Shown piece by piece: positions 10,881 through 21,431 of a DNA stretch of 64,000 nucleotides (position 1 is its first letter; each line of letters opens with the position of its first letter). The notes under the pieces were generated by a model, which saw only the letters and a program-made list of their open reading frames with translations, was not told the origin of the DNA and searched no databases. The position numbers were made by a program, and so were the translations under genes. This DNA is from Macrobrachium rosenbergii (taxonomy: Eukaryota; Arthropoda; Malacostraca; Decapoda; Palaemonidae), in assembly GCF_040412425.1 (NCBI RefSeq), contig NC_089781.1:53268986-53332985 (forward strand). The letters run 5' to 3'.

Positions 10881-11099
10881 TATATGGTGGTATATGCCGT
10901 GCTTGGCTGGGGCCCGGGGACTTGGCGAAGCTCGGGCTTAAATACCTCAGGAACTCCGACAACAGGTGTGCATACTGGTGGGGCGACGGGCGCTGATGGT
11001 GGGTCTGGGTCCCGCCGTTAACGGAGAGACCGGCAGGAGTCGGTATCGAGGAGGCGCTTTTGCGCCCCACGTCGACTAGCAGGCCGAAGTGCGCCAGAA

Positions 11100-11420
11100 A
11101 ATCGGCCCCAGGGTGGGGTTCCTACGTCGCAATGAACGATGAAGTCCCAGGAGTAACTCTGGCCAAGGATGGAGATCGACAGGAGCCTGGTCATTTAGGA
11201 GAGGATGGGGTTCCGTTGGCGGCCGTCAGGAAAGCGGCCGGGTCTGGTGTCTGGTTGCGGTCTCTCTGGATGCTGGGAAGACCGATTTAAAGGCCCCTGT
11301 GTCGACCAGCATCATCCTGCCGGAGACGGTGTCGCGGACGTAAAAAGCCTACTGTTTTGAGGCCCTGGGTTCTTCGGCTGCCATGGCGGCCTGTCCTGCT
11401 GGGCCGCCACCCCATTTTTT
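11100..11420 (-). pseudogene. Aspartic protease of gypsy C (pseudogene)
   Basis: Around 11287-11345 the minus strand encodes a RMMLVDTGAF-type active site across a frame change. It follows the Cys-containing NKWFGKDAETACRP segment (about 11420-11500) that ends gag. This is the equivalent of the LVDTGAM protease of gypsy A. Confidence 0.65.
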
Positions 11421-12299
11421 GAACGGGCGAACGAGCAGGGCGGCAGGCAGTTTCGGCGTCCTTTCCGAACCACTTGTTGTAGCGACAGAAGCCGGGGACC
11501 TCCATCTGCTGTGGTTCGGTGGACGTCTGTTGGCGATGGCATTGACGGGCTGCTCTACGTCCTCTTCAGGCTGGACGGAGCTGACCGGCTGTGTGGCCGG
11601 TTTTAGCCGCTGTGAAGCCTTGACGGAGTCTGTGAGGTGTTGCGCCTCTCTCTGAGGTCCTCGACAGGCATGGTGTAGGGTGAGAGAATCAACCTCCGGG
11701 AGGAGTTGGCGAAAGATTTAAATGTGAAGCTTATCTCCTGCCGCTTCTTTGTGCCACCCAAGTCTGGTAGTGACAGGAGATCTACGACCATGCCCAAGCG
11801 TCTCTTGAATTGAGGTCGTGGCGTGGGTTTATGGCAAGGTCGATAGCACGGGCAACCCGCTTCGGCAATGGGCAGGGAGCAAGCTTCGAGGAGGAACTTT
11901 TGTGGTGCTGTATGTGAGGGTGTGTGTTTGGTACACTCGCGAGATGAGTTTTCTGTACGTCCTCGGAAGGGCGTTGAGCACTGTGTCGGCCTGTAGGATT
12001 TCGTCCGTCAGGTCCGCGATTCTGAAGTGGCTCTCCACCCTGCGCAGCCACATCGATGGGTTCCCCTGCGTAAACGGCGGCAGCTTTACGGTGAGGGCGG
12101 CCCGCGATTGTGTTGCCCGGCCGTCGTGTGTTTGGGGCGCTGGTGTGGAGCCGGGAGGGCCTCGGCGCGGGGCGGGCGCGGGTGTGATGGGAGGTAGGTA
12201 AACCTCCGAGTCCGCGGGGTCCGCGTTTAACTGCATGAAGGAGGATATCCGCGTCCATGCTCGCTCCTTTGACCCCTTACTGGAGTGGGGTTTTCGCAA
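11420..12299 (-). pseudogene. Gag of gypsy C (pseudogene)
   Basis: A 156-codon minus frame (11829-12299) contains VKLPPFTQGNPSMWLRRVE, FRIADLTDEILQADTVLNAL and PRT: the N-terminal part of the gag of this gypsy group, preceded by a Pro-rich stretch. The rest of the capsid (RAIDLAINPR, DLRERR) follows in shifted frames to the Cys-rich end at about 11420. Confidence 0.75.
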
Positions 12300-12469
12300 G
12301 TACGCACTTTCGTGCGCCGTGTGGTTCCGCTAGTGACGCTGGTGGGGTACTCCGACGAGAGTCAGCACGCTCAAACGCTGGTTACAGCGCGTGTTTAGGC
12401 CGCTAAGAGCGTTTTGGAGAAATCCTGGAGCCAAGACTAAGTCGCCGTGTGAGTCCGCTAATGGCTCCG

Positions 12470-12489
12470 GATACTCGGGGGGTCACCAC
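12470..12489 (-). promoter_or_regulatory. Primer-binding site of gypsy C
   Basis: Directly inside the 5' LTR the minus strand reads GTGGTGACCCCCCGAG. The TGGTGACCCC core is the usual tRNA primer-binding site of this gypsy group, one base from the LTR. Confidence 0.65.
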
Positions 12490-12909
12490 TGTAAGGTGTC
12501 AAAGAAACGAGCAGGTAAAAGTTACTGCTACTTTATTACAGATCCAGGCAGCTTATATAGCGGCCGACTGACTTGGGATCGAGAGACAATGGAATTGACT
12601 GTGACCTGAGGTCGAAACAATAAACAATAATATGCAGTGAACGAGTACAAATTACAATACAAAACATACAGAGCTACAATATGGATACAGTCTTGATGCC
12701 TGTGAATGAAGAAACATGTGATACACAATGTGTGACATTTGTATAAATACGCATAAAGTAAAAATGATTAAAATGCGTGACCTGGCACGTTTTAGGCGTG
12801 ACTAATTGAGCTTGAAGAAAATGGAAGTCACCAAAGAAAACAAGCTCAGCGGAGACTTAATTAATGGCGATTTCAAACACTATCCTGGCGCCGATGTGGT
12901 GACTTTACA
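12490..12909 (-). repeat. 5' LTR of gypsy C
   Basis: Partner of 7908-8313. It has the same ends and the same TATA-like box (about 12549-12561). Small insertions, for example around 12566-12580 and 12680, account for the extra length. Confidence 0.9.
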
Positions 12910-13240
12910 AGTCTTTGTATGGGGTAAATCAGGAGCACACAAATTACCCAGTACACTAAAAACATCAGTTCCAGTCGACACTAGCAAAACATTTTTCTTT
13001 TTGTCATCTTCCTCAATTCCAAGATTACTAAAATTAGCTTCTAATAAACTAAGCCAAAGATCCAGGGTTATCTGAGAAGAATTAAAAGGATCAATCTTAA
13101 TCTGAGGTAGTAGTCGCCATCGTGAACAAAACTGCAAGATGAAGCAAAACTGTAGGTAGCAGCCTATATGCCAGGTAAGGTAGGGTAAAAACACAATAAA
13201 TCGAAGCATCAACTAGTACAGCTTGGGGAATTGAAAATCC
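12910..13240 (-). pseudogene. Gag of gypsy B, N-terminal part
   Basis: The minus frame 12910-13212 contains ITLDLWLSLLEANFSNLGI, KKKNVLLVSTGTDVFSVLGNLCAP and a KT end: the retrotransposon-gag capsid pattern of a W...F region followed by LLxxxGxxVFxVLxxLxAP. The frame is cut by the TSD AGTC at 12910-12913 and resumes at 7907. Confidence 0.8.
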
Positions 13241-13423
13241 TCACCCCTAGCATAGGCGACCTCTGCCTAACCTCCGCACCATCGCCGTCAATCAACTGGC
13301 CTTACGGAAGTGTCCTCAGAGCCGGAGGCTATGCTGAACTCATCAAAACTCCTGGAAAATCCTTACATCCACATGAAGTTCTTGTAGACCCTATGCTCCT
13401 CTGCATGGATTCTCGTCGCCATT

Positions 13424-13626
13424 TGTTAGAACGAGCATAATTAAATACAGGGCCGGATACAAGGTTTATTGTGAATCCGTTACAACAACTTGCCGCCAAG
13501 GACCAGCACACCGGCCGCATGACAGCACAACCCCGGAACCGAGAACTCAAAAACAAAAGACGTTCGCAGCAGGGAATAGAATCAGAATTAACAAAGGATT
13601 ATCTTTTTTTTATCTAAAACTCTACA
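13424..13626 (-). repeat. 5' LTR of gypsy B
   Basis: 203 bp, the partner of 7145-7351. The main differences are a shorter T run near 13603-13611 and a handful of substitutions, so the insertion is not ancient relative to other layers. Confidence 0.92.
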
Positions 13627-14205
13627 ATATGTCTTGGGGGGGTCTAGTTCCTCATGAAGCTCAATGTTTTTCTTGATTTCTCTCTTGAGTGGGCAGTTTC
13701 TGCTACCTTTCAAGGTTTTTAGCTGTATGGATGTGTTTCTCTGATCTATTCTGTGTGTTAGAGATTGTAAGTTTGTTTCGTTTCTCAAGACACACAAGTT
13801 AGTCCACATGGGTGCACCTGTGATGAGTCTTAAGGCATTGTTTTGGATTACTTTGAAGCTTTTTGTTTCTGTGTTTGTGAGGCAAGTAAGGACAGGTGCT
13901 GCGTACTCCACAGTTGACCTTATTGTCTGTATGTAGAAGGTTCTGAGGGCATGGTATACTGCTCCTTGTTTTAGAGAGGTGATTCTTCTCATAGCATTTT
14001 GCCTGCATTTGGCGTTTTTTGCTTAAGTGTTTCTATTTCTTTGCGTGGGGAGGGTTGTTTGTTGATATTTACCCTAGGTACAAAAAGTTTTCTACCCATT
14101 CGATGGGTTCACCCATGAGTTGTATTTCATTTGGGTTTAGGTCATGTTTAATTCCCATTGCTTTGGTTTTTGCTGTATTGATTTTTAGACCAAGCTCTGT
14201 ACAGC
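13627..14205 (-). pseudogene. LINE segment 2: RT palm end and thumb
   Basis: On the minus strand the end of the RT palm reads LGLKINTAKTKAMGI and ENFLYLG near 14100-14200. A thumb/connection region follows in 13632-13992 with TIRSTVEYAAPVLT, NNALRLITGAP and NETNLQSLTHR. These are the standard post-palm motifs of RNase H-bearing LINEs. A frameshift separates the two near 14000. The right edge abuts LTR element D and the left edge abuts gypsy B, so both insertions post-date this LINE. Confidence 0.8.
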
Positions 14206-15083
14206 TGTCACGGGAGAATTCTTCCCCCACCAAGACATTAAGATATATGAGATAAGAGAGAATAATAATACTACTATACAGATGCACTGTTGTCAGTCTT
14301 CTTGCCTGGAGACAGGGGTCGGAGAATGGTACTGTGTCATAGTTGACACGGTGGGTATGAAGACTACTGACGTTTACGCTGCCTGGGAATTAGGGTAGGC
14401 CTGTCCTACCTAACTATTACATGATATTCCTTGGGTGTACGGGTCTTATTACTGATGAGGCCAGGTGATGTCTTCCCACTATTGGAGGCAATTGAAGTGC
14501 TGATTTCCATTTTTAGTGGTAAGGTGCCGATGGTATTGAAGAAAATCCCCTGGTACTCAGTTCGTTCCTTTATTACTCATTACATCGTGCCAAATTTCTC
14601 GCAGGTCTAGTCTCCCGGACTTGGTTAATTTACATAGTCTTCAGAACTCCTGGACTAGATCCAATTTACATATTCTTCAGGACTCCTGAACTAGGTCCTT
14701 TACATACTCTTCAGGACTCCTGAACTAGGTCCCTTAAGGGATAGATAATAACTGGTATTAATAATTTGGTAAAATAGCCAAAATGAAGGGTGGACCGCTT
14801 GACATCCTTTTCACACCAACAGCGTTCTCGTCCCTTACACGTTTCTTTAATGTTACCAATATGCAGGACGAATGATTCAGGACAGCGCTCCCACATTCAG
14901 AGCGAAAGAAAGACAAAACAAGGGACTGGCTACACTTCTATGCACTGATGTCCACAACAAAAAATGAAAACACTTTACAATCACAATCACTCTTACAACA
15001 GTAGTGTAAAGATATTAGAGGAGGATGATGAATCAATTCCTAAACAAATCAATAATATTTAAAGGAATAATTTTCCCATTACA
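14206..15083 (-). repeat. LTR of element D (left copy)
   Basis: 878 bp. It contains a run of three to four related units of about 38 bp, ACTCCTGAACTAGGTCC and variants (about 14645-14730). It differs from 16347-17222 by scattered single-base changes and indels. Confidence 0.92.
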
Positions 15084-15828
15084 AAGCTTTTCCTCGGGGA
15101 AGAATTGATTCATGTCCACTCTAATATCAAGGACAATTTTTCCTAATGGAACCAAACAGCTCCTTAGATGGGTCTGCAACTGTGGAAAACAGGTCTTGTA
15201 CAGTAGAAACAAGCAACGATCTCAACTAGAGACTAAAGGGCTCTTGCAACAACATAAAACAAGGATATACTTGAGTACTAAATGGGGACACTACCCCATA
15301 GGTGTGCATTCAATACAGCTTTCCTAATAGCTTTGTCTAGCCTAATACTGGGGTTGGATTGACTCCACTTACACAGGATGTCACATCACTCTGCAACAAA
15401 AGAGTTCTCCACATATGAAGACAAAATTTACTCCTATTGAGGCGTCCTAATGATTATCAAACTCACCAGAGCTCTTGGCTAGAAACGACTCTAAACTTGA
15501 ATCTCAAAGGGGTTTGGAAAGTGGTGTACTCTATCCTCTAAAATGTGCCAAACCAGTACTACAAGAGCAAAACTCTGACAATTTCCTATAAGACAAGACC
15601 CATAAGACCACAATTGCACTCCCAACCAGGGCACTTTGTGAAATCTTGTAGCCTACAAAATGGTTTACATCATTCCTTTGTTCATTACCTCAAAACTATA
15701 AAGTTTTCACATTACTGGCCATTGTGAATAGAAAAAAATTATATTTTCATCAACCTTAAACTAAGCAAAAAGAGAACATACAAATATACATAATTACAGT
15801 AGGCTACTGTACATCACTACACAAGAGT

Positions 15829-16116
15829 CTATATCTCTTCAATGAGACGTGAGGGAGACATGATGGGTGGTTGAGTGTTATTATGTTTGGGTGTTAAGTG
15901 TTGTATTGTCCCCTGTATGTCAACCAACTTCTGGTCCAAGTCTTTGATTTGATTTGATAGATCTCCCACTTGAGACCAAACGTCCTGGTAGGACTGAGTG
16001 AAGTTCTTAACTGTCTGTAATGTTTGTTGTGTTTCTTGCTCTAATTGAATTAGATCAATATATGATTCATCATTACCAGTTGCCATTGTTACAATATTTC
16101 CAATACTTACAATCAA
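15829..16116 (-). CDS. 95-aa coiled-coil ORF of LTR element D, unknown function
   Basis: This is the only open frame of any length in the interior of element D. It lies close to the putative primer-binding site, where gag would be expected. The product is rich in Gln, Asp and hydrophobics in heptad-like spacing (IDLIQLEQETQQTLQTVKNF, VGDLSNQIKDLDQKLVDIQG), which predicts a coiled coil. There is no zinc knuckle. A start at the second Met (METs at residues 1 and 11) is equally possible. It could be a residual gag fragment or a chance frame; I do not recognise a family. Confidence 0.45.
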   Translation of the reverse strand: MIVSIGNIVTMATGNDESYIDLIQLEQETQQTLQTVKNFTQSYQDVWSQVGDLSNQIKDLDQKLVDIQGTIQHLTPKHNNTQPPIMSPSRLIEEI

Positions 16117-16346
16117 ACAATAAAATGTAAACTACATTAATAGACAATATCCTGCACTCCGTCACCATAGAAATAATGAATATGCATGAAAATAAGTCAT
16201 GACCTTAATCAGATAAAAATCAATGATATTGTATAAAGAAATGCATACAATATGACAAAACATTATAAGTGACCTACATAATATATAGGCATAGTGGGTA
16301 TGGATCAATAGCACTGGACTAAAGATCCAACACAGCTGCCACCAAA

Positions 16347-17222
16347 TGTCACGGGAGAATTCTTCCCCCACCAAGACATTAAGATATATGAGATAAGAGA
16401 GAATAATAATACTACTATACAGATGCACTGTTGTCAGTCTTCTTGCCTGGAGACAGGGGTCGGAGAATGGTACTGTGTCATAGTTGACACGGTGGGTATG
16501 AAGACTACTGACGTTTACGCTGCCTGGGAATTAGGGTAGGCCTGTCCTACCTGCTATTACATGATATTCCTTGGGTGTACGGGTCTTATTACTGATGAGG
16601 CCAGGTGATGTCTTCCCACTGGGAGGCAATTGAAGTGCTGATTTCCATTTTTAGTGGTAAGGTACGATGGTATTGAAGAAAATCCCTGGTACTCAGTTCG
16701 TTCCTTTATTACTCATTACATCGTGCCAAATTTCTCGCAGGTCTAGTCTCCCGGACTTGGTTAATTTACATAGTCTTCAGGACTCCTGGACTAGATCCAA
16801 TTTACATATTCTTCAGGACTCCTGAACTAGGTCCAATTTACATACTCTTCAGGACTCCTGAACTAGGTCCCTTGCAAGGGATAGATAATAACTGGTATTA
16901 ATAATTTGGTAAAATAGCCAAAATGAAGGGTGGACCGCTTGACATCCTTTTCACACCAACAGCGTTCTCGTCCCTTACACGTTTCTTTAGTGTTACCAAT
17001 ATGCAGACGAATGATTCAGGACAGCGCTCCCACATTCAGAGCGAAAGAAAGACAAAACAAGGGACTGGCTACACTTCTATGCACTCGATGTCCACAACAA
17101 AAATGAAAACACTTTACAATCACAATCACTCTTACAACAGTAGTGTAAAGATATTAGAGGAGGATGATGAATCAATTCCTAAACAAATCAATAATATTTA
17201 AAGGAATAATTTTCCCATTACA
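16347..17222 (-). repeat. LTR of element D (right copy)
   Basis: 876 bp partner with the same internal ACTCCTGAACTAGGTCC tandem units (about 16780-16870). Adjacent on its inner side is the putative primer-binding site. Confidence 0.92.
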
Positions 17223-17764
17223 CAGCTATTTTCAATTTGTGTTATTGCATTTTGCATATTTCGGTAGGATCTGTACCTGTGTGTGCTCACTAAGCACACA
17301 TCGTCTGCATATATGAAAATTTCCACTCCCTCTGGTAGGGTGATTGTGGCTACATTTTCCATTAGTACATTGAAGAGGAAGGGACTAAGTATTCCTCCCT
17401 GTGGTGTTCCATTTTCTAAGTTGAGAAAATCTGAGCTTGCACCTTGGAAGGTGACTCTGGCTTGTCTGTTTTGCATGTATCCTTTGACCCATGCTAACAG
17501 GTTACCCTTAACTCTTTTGTCAACCAAGGTAGCAAGGATGACGGCGGCGCTGGCTAGTTCGTAGGCTTTTTCTAAATCGAGAAAGACTACAATTGACTTT
17601 CTGTTGTTTATTGTTGCCATTACATCTGCTAGGCATTCTTGTGTGCCTATTCCTTCTTTGTAACCATATAGGCGATGATGTAGTGGTCCTGTTTTCCATA
17701 CAAGTCTGTTTAGTGCCATTTGTCTCTGCAGTCTTTTCTGTGCAGCTGATGAGAGAAATGGGCC
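17223..17764 (-). pseudogene. LINE segment 1: reverse transcriptase fingers and palm
   Basis: The minus frame 17223-17719 contains the RT blocks VVFLDLEKAYE, NGTPQGGILSPFLFN and FIYADDVCLV, so the catalytic YADD is present. The frame is interrupted exactly by LTR element D and resumes at 14205, where the residues read on without a break. The upstream limit near 17764 abuts an LTR-like sequence, so the 5' half of the LINE (ORF1, endonuclease) is missing. Confidence 0.85.
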
Positions 17765-18106
17765 TGTGGTTTACTAATGAAGCAAGCTGCTTATAAAGCG
17801 GGATGCGGACATCTGCGTAGTTCGCAGAGACCGCTGGTACAAAGATTTACAGGTGACCTGAAGTCAAACTAATTTCTTATAAAACAGGACAGGTTCATAC
17901 AGAAAACATAATAATCAATAATGTCTGACACATAACATAAATAACTCTTTACTTGTACATAAAGCATGATTGTTTAGAAAGACAACATATATACAATTTA
18001 CAATTATGGTGATAAATATATATTCTGATCGACCTTAGATCGATGTGAAGGCACCCCAGAAAACGGGATGTTCTCTACAGAGAACGCGTTGAGCGGGAAC
18101 TTTACA
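17765..18106 (-). repeat. Solo LTR-like sequence related to gypsy C LTR
   Basis: From TGTGGTTTACTAATG to GGGAACTTTACA the text shows the same landmarks, in the same order, as the gypsy C LTR: GCTTATA, GTGACCTGA(A/G)GTC, a run of A/T-rich DNA, AAGCACCCC/AGAAAA, and GAGCGGGAAC versus CAGCGGAGAC. No second copy and no clear target duplication are visible, so it is called a diverged solo LTR. Confidence 0.5.
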
Positions 18107-18290
18107 GCTACAGCTTCCCTATCTCCACCCTTATACAACTTTTTCTAGTGACTGAGTTAGCATGTTGGTCATCAGTTACACTTCGATCTGGGATCTTTTC
18201 AGTTGTTCTCTGAAGCAATATTTTGAGTTATTAATTATAATAACTTCGATGTTTTAGTTATTTTATTATGCTTATTCTTTTATTCATTAT
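18107..18290. other. Short A/T-rich spacer, nothing recognised
   Basis: No frame, repeat or terminal motif was recognised between the LTR-like sequence and the foldback. Confidence 0.5.
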
Positions 18291-18734
18291 AAAATCCACG
18301 TCAGAAGGTGAGTGAAAACCGGGACATTGAACAAGTACTTTCGTAGTTTATTCTACATTTTCAAGTTCACACTGAATACAAAAGAAGTTGACAGAGCCTT
18401 ATATACAAAAACAGAAGGGGGCGGGGATACAGTTTGTTAATCTGTGCAGCATGTTCTTTAAACAAAAAAGACAGGGACAAAGGATCAAGGGATAATCTAG
18501 GGTGGAGAGTAACATTCCTGGTCGTTGACCTTGTAGATGATTATCCCTTGATCCTTTGTCCCTGTCTTTTTTGTTTAAAGAACATGCTGCCCAGATTTAC
18601 AAACTGTAACCCCACCCACCCTTCTGCTTTTGTATAAAAGGCTCCGTCAACTTCTTTTGTGTTGAGTGTAAACCTGAAATTGTAGAATAAACTACGACAG
18701 TACTTGTTTTCACTCACCTTCTGACGTGGATTTT
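18291..18734. repeat. 444-bp foldback: two LTR-like arms head to head
   Basis: The left arm (18291-18496) and right arm (18540-18734) are near-perfect reverse complements of about 200 bp around a 43-nt loop (18497-18539). The outer ends are AAAATCCACGTCAGAAGGTG and its complement. Each arm reading outward shows a TATA-like TATAAAAGGC (right) or TATATAAGGC (left), then AATAAA about 60-70 bp on. That is the layout of the U3-R-U5 part of an LTR. The structure is best explained as two copies of an LTR-type sequence fused head to head, but it could also be a foldback MITE. Short clusters of mismatches separate the arms. Confidence 0.85.
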
Positions 18735-18749
18735 ATTATATTCTTAAGC

Positions 18750-19711
18750 ACGCGTCCCTTAGTGCTGCATTGGATATTCTTTTAATGTATTACACGCCTT
18801 ATCTATGCTGTAATAATAACTGAATATTAGTATATTACGTTTATCCTTGTTTATATTAAGACCACATTCAACAGCTGTTTTTATAAGAATTTTTAAGCTT
18901 TAGTATTTCTTCCAAAGAATGGCTTCGGATCATCGGCACTGAACAACGTTACGATTCTTAGACTTTTCTAGTCTTTCAAAGATCAGGTAAGTTACTGATA
19001 GAAAGAATAAGGGTGACCCATTTCATTCCTGTCATTTGTTAAATTAATTCTTCTTGCTCTGCATTGTTGTGACAGAGTCGTTGTACCACTTGTGAATATC
19101 TCTCCAAGTGCATTACCTGTACAAATAACATATATTTCTTCGTGGCATGGTTAGTTTTCTTTTGTCTATGGAGTCAAAAGCTTTCTAGAAATCTATTGAT
19201 ACTACAAATGATGGGTTTTTTCTTTATAAGATTCCAGTATGTAGAAATTATCAATCCCTGCTCGTTAGGTAAATGTGTAGTGAAATCTGATTGAAGTTCT
19301 AGTGCTTTCTTTATGCGCCTAACGTGCATTTCAGTTTTGTTCTTTACGATCCACTTGAATATTTAATATGATATGTTAATGCTATTGGTATACAAAGATC
19401 TCTTACAGTGGTATAATTTGTCTGGTGTGAAGGTTGTCCTGAGAATCCAACGGGCGTGTATCTGGCTATAAGTATATTGTCAAGACATTCTGCTGGTTAA
19501 TCTATGTCTGCAAAAACATTTTGAATACAGTTGGCCTTAACCTGTCTGGCCCAGATGCTTTGTTTGTTTTTATCTTCTCCAGATATTTTTCACGTTGTTC
19601 AGTTAAAGTCATTTCTTCCGTGAGTTTGATTTCAGTTAATTGATGATGATGATGATGATGACGACAGAACAGTCGGTCATTGTCTTTCGTATTGTACGTT
19701 TTCGGGCACAT
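18750..19711 (-). pseudogene. Decayed LINE reverse transcriptase
   Basis: The minus frame 19502-19711 contains KTNKASGPDRLRPTVFK, the RT block 0/1 motif of LINEs. Further on the minus strand, in broken frames near 19150-19200, comes a CSIDFxKAFDSIDK block with the first catalytic Asp, then a QSDFTT-like segment near 19285. The YADD region is not clearly visible. Stops and shifts are frequent. It is A/T-rich and differs from the RNase H-bearing LINE at 5840-17764. Confidence 0.65.
19641..19664. repeat. TGA/GAT trinucleotide microsatellite
   Basis: Tandem TGA units (TGATGATGATGATGATGATG) followed by ACGAC, within the decayed LINE. They encode the His run seen in its minus frame. Confidence 0.7.
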
Positions 19712-21431
19712 TTCAATTTATATTTATCGTGAATATAATCCAATTGTGCATTTTAATATACGTATCTGAACTTTACTTGGGTTCACTAAAGTGAGAACGT
19801 GAGGATCTGCCGCTGAAGAAGAGTAAGAAAGAAAATTACATTTGCACGTTACGAAACACCATTTGTTTACCCCCGTGACCATGAAATTTAATTTTGCTTC
19901 AGGCAGTTTTGTTTATAATTTCTTTTAGGGTCTGATACAGGTAAGGTTGCATTCATTTCACTCTTTAGACAATTACATTATTAACTGGATAATATACGTG
20001 GACTGCCACAGTTGATTGACGTAATGTAATTTCCTGTGTCGCCAAGGCCAATAGGACTTCATCCACTGGGCCTAATAGCCACAGGTTACTCCAGCCTATT
20101 GTAGCCTGAGTAGCCCAGGCTACCCTGAAGTGACTACAGCTGGTCTTGAGGTAGGCTTAAGCATGGTAGTTGTAGTATGGCAATTTAATGTTAAGCCATA
20201 AATGTGAAAAGTTTCTCGATTGTACCTGCAGCCTCGCTTGCACCGGAGACCTGCACCTGGACTGTACATGCTTTTCTCTTCACCGAGCGACGGCCGCAGA
20301 CTGCAGACGGCCTATGGACCCCGTGACCGTGTCAGCCTGTAGTGTGAAGCGGAGGGAAACGCCCAGTCTATGTCATTGTATGCATAATTACAGCAATGAC
20401 TCGAAAGCACCGGAAGTCAGTAATAACATTGCATAAATGCTAATGGCTCCCCCCCACAGCCTAGCCTGTAAGGCTACAGGAATCATATTTTACAAATAGA
20501 TTATTTCTTTTTTATGCATTTTGGCTGTTATTGTCGGTGAAAAACCAGGCTGTTTTGTTCACCAGTTCAGTTTACACAAGACACTTAGGCCTGGGTAAGG
20601 AACACCCACGGAAACCCGGGTTTTTGGACTGGAGGAAACCAAACGGGACTGGAGCCTAGACCGACCTGCTTGTGAATTGTGCCAGCGTGAGAGTTACAAA
20701 ATGCTCACTGTTCAGCCAGTCAGAAAGGTACAAGGCTCATGTCTAACCTGTTTCAGTACAAATTTCACAAAGCACAGAAAGCAATGTGGCAAGGCCAATT
20801 ATAGCCTAGCCTAGTTTACTGTTAGTAGGAATGTCTTTTAAACACCAAAAATGAAAGCGGGGAATTTGGGGAGGTGTGGGGAGGCAGTGATGGAGATACA
20901 ACCTGTTGAAGTGAAGGAGGAGGATAGAAGTAAAGGAAGAATTGCAAGGCACCAGGTCTATCAGAGGAGCAAATTGAAGTGTTGAAGGTGCTTAGTATAG
21001 AAGGGAAGAATAGGTGTTGGAACTGGGAAGAGGAAAATAATGTCAAACGATGGAAGAAAGTCAAACAGTATGTGGGGTGGGTGGGGGAATAGCCCACACC
21101 TCTCTTGCCCCATGTTGGCCTTCACTTTGTCCTGCCTGCCATGAAGAGTAGACGTCTCGCTGCCTTCTCTTTCTTCCCTCATTGAATAAGGAGATGCTTA
21201 TTTATTTCTTTATTGATTGCCTTTAATTGCCATTGCATTTTTTCTTGTTTAAGCCTAAAATGGAGAAAAGACATGATCATTGCCATAGCGTTTCTTTTTC
21301 TGGAGGAAGGCATGCAAGGGGTGTGTTGGCTCAGGAGTGGATACGGCTCTGATGGCACCACCAAATCCATTTGGTTCCTTTCTTTCTCCCTCTGCTATTC
21401 ATATTCCACTGTCTATGGGTAGTAAGTACAT
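19712..21431. other. Intergenic stretch with no recognised feature
   Basis: I see no credible coding frame, terminal repeat or RNA gene. A short palindromic passage (TAGCCTGAGTAGCCCAGGCTA, about 20103-20123) and a purine-rich block at 20850-21070 are the only notable compositions. Confidence 0.5.

Larger units (their letters stand above)
7908..12909 (-). mobile_element. Ty3/gypsy element C, full length with both LTRs
   Basis: LTRs at 7908-8313 and 12490-12909 (406 and 420 bp, TG...CA) are flanked by AGTC (7904-7907 and 12910-12913). Between them, on the minus strand, lie primer-binding site, gag, protease, RT, RNase H and integrase in Ty3/gypsy order, 5.0 kb in total. The purine-rich run GTGGGGGAGTTTTG beside the 7908-8313 LTR is the polypurine tract. 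All coding parts are present but split over many frames by small indels, so the copy is structurally complete and coding-dead. The two LTRs differ by several small indels and substitutions. Confidence 0.93.
7145..13626 (-). mobile_element. Gag-only Ty3/gypsy element B (hosts gypsy C)
   Basis: Two nearly identical LTRs at 7145-7351 and 13424-13626 are flanked by the 5-bp duplication ATATG (7140-7144 and 13627-13631). This proves a retroviral-type integration into the LINE. Removing gypsy C (7908-12909) leaves an interior of only about 1.1 kb, enough for a leader and a gag but no protease, RT or integrase. The element is therefore a non-autonomous, internally deleted gypsy. On the minus strand the 13424-13626 LTR is the 5' one. 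Just inside it lies TGGCGACGAGAATCC (13409-13423), a possible primer-binding site. AGGGATAAGGGA just before the 3' LTR is a plausible polypurine tract. Confidence 0.9.
14206..17222 (-). mobile_element. Small non-autonomous LTR retrotransposon D
   Basis: Long LTRs of 878 bp (14206-15083) and 876 bp (16347-17222), both TGTCACGGG...CATTACA, enclose only 1263 bp. The target duplication is CAGC (14202-14205 and 17223-17226), inside the RT of the LINE. Minus-strand orientation is suggested by TTTGGTGGCAGCTGTGTTGG just inside 16346, a BEL/gypsy-like TGGTGGCAGC primer-binding context. A purine-rich CCCCGAGGAAAAGCTT adjoins 15084. No protease, RT or integrase is present. The interior has a single 95-codon frame near the primer-binding site. 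The autonomous partner is not in this window. Confidence 0.88.

Noticed and set aside
16923..17201. 92-codon plus frame in the right LTR of element D
   Set aside because: It sits in the LTR on the antisense strand, and the equivalent in the left LTR is broken by indels.
20188..20436. 82-codon Cys-rich plus frame resembling a small secreted peptide
   Set aside because: No signal peptide, no splice signals and irregular Cys spacing. Likely chance.
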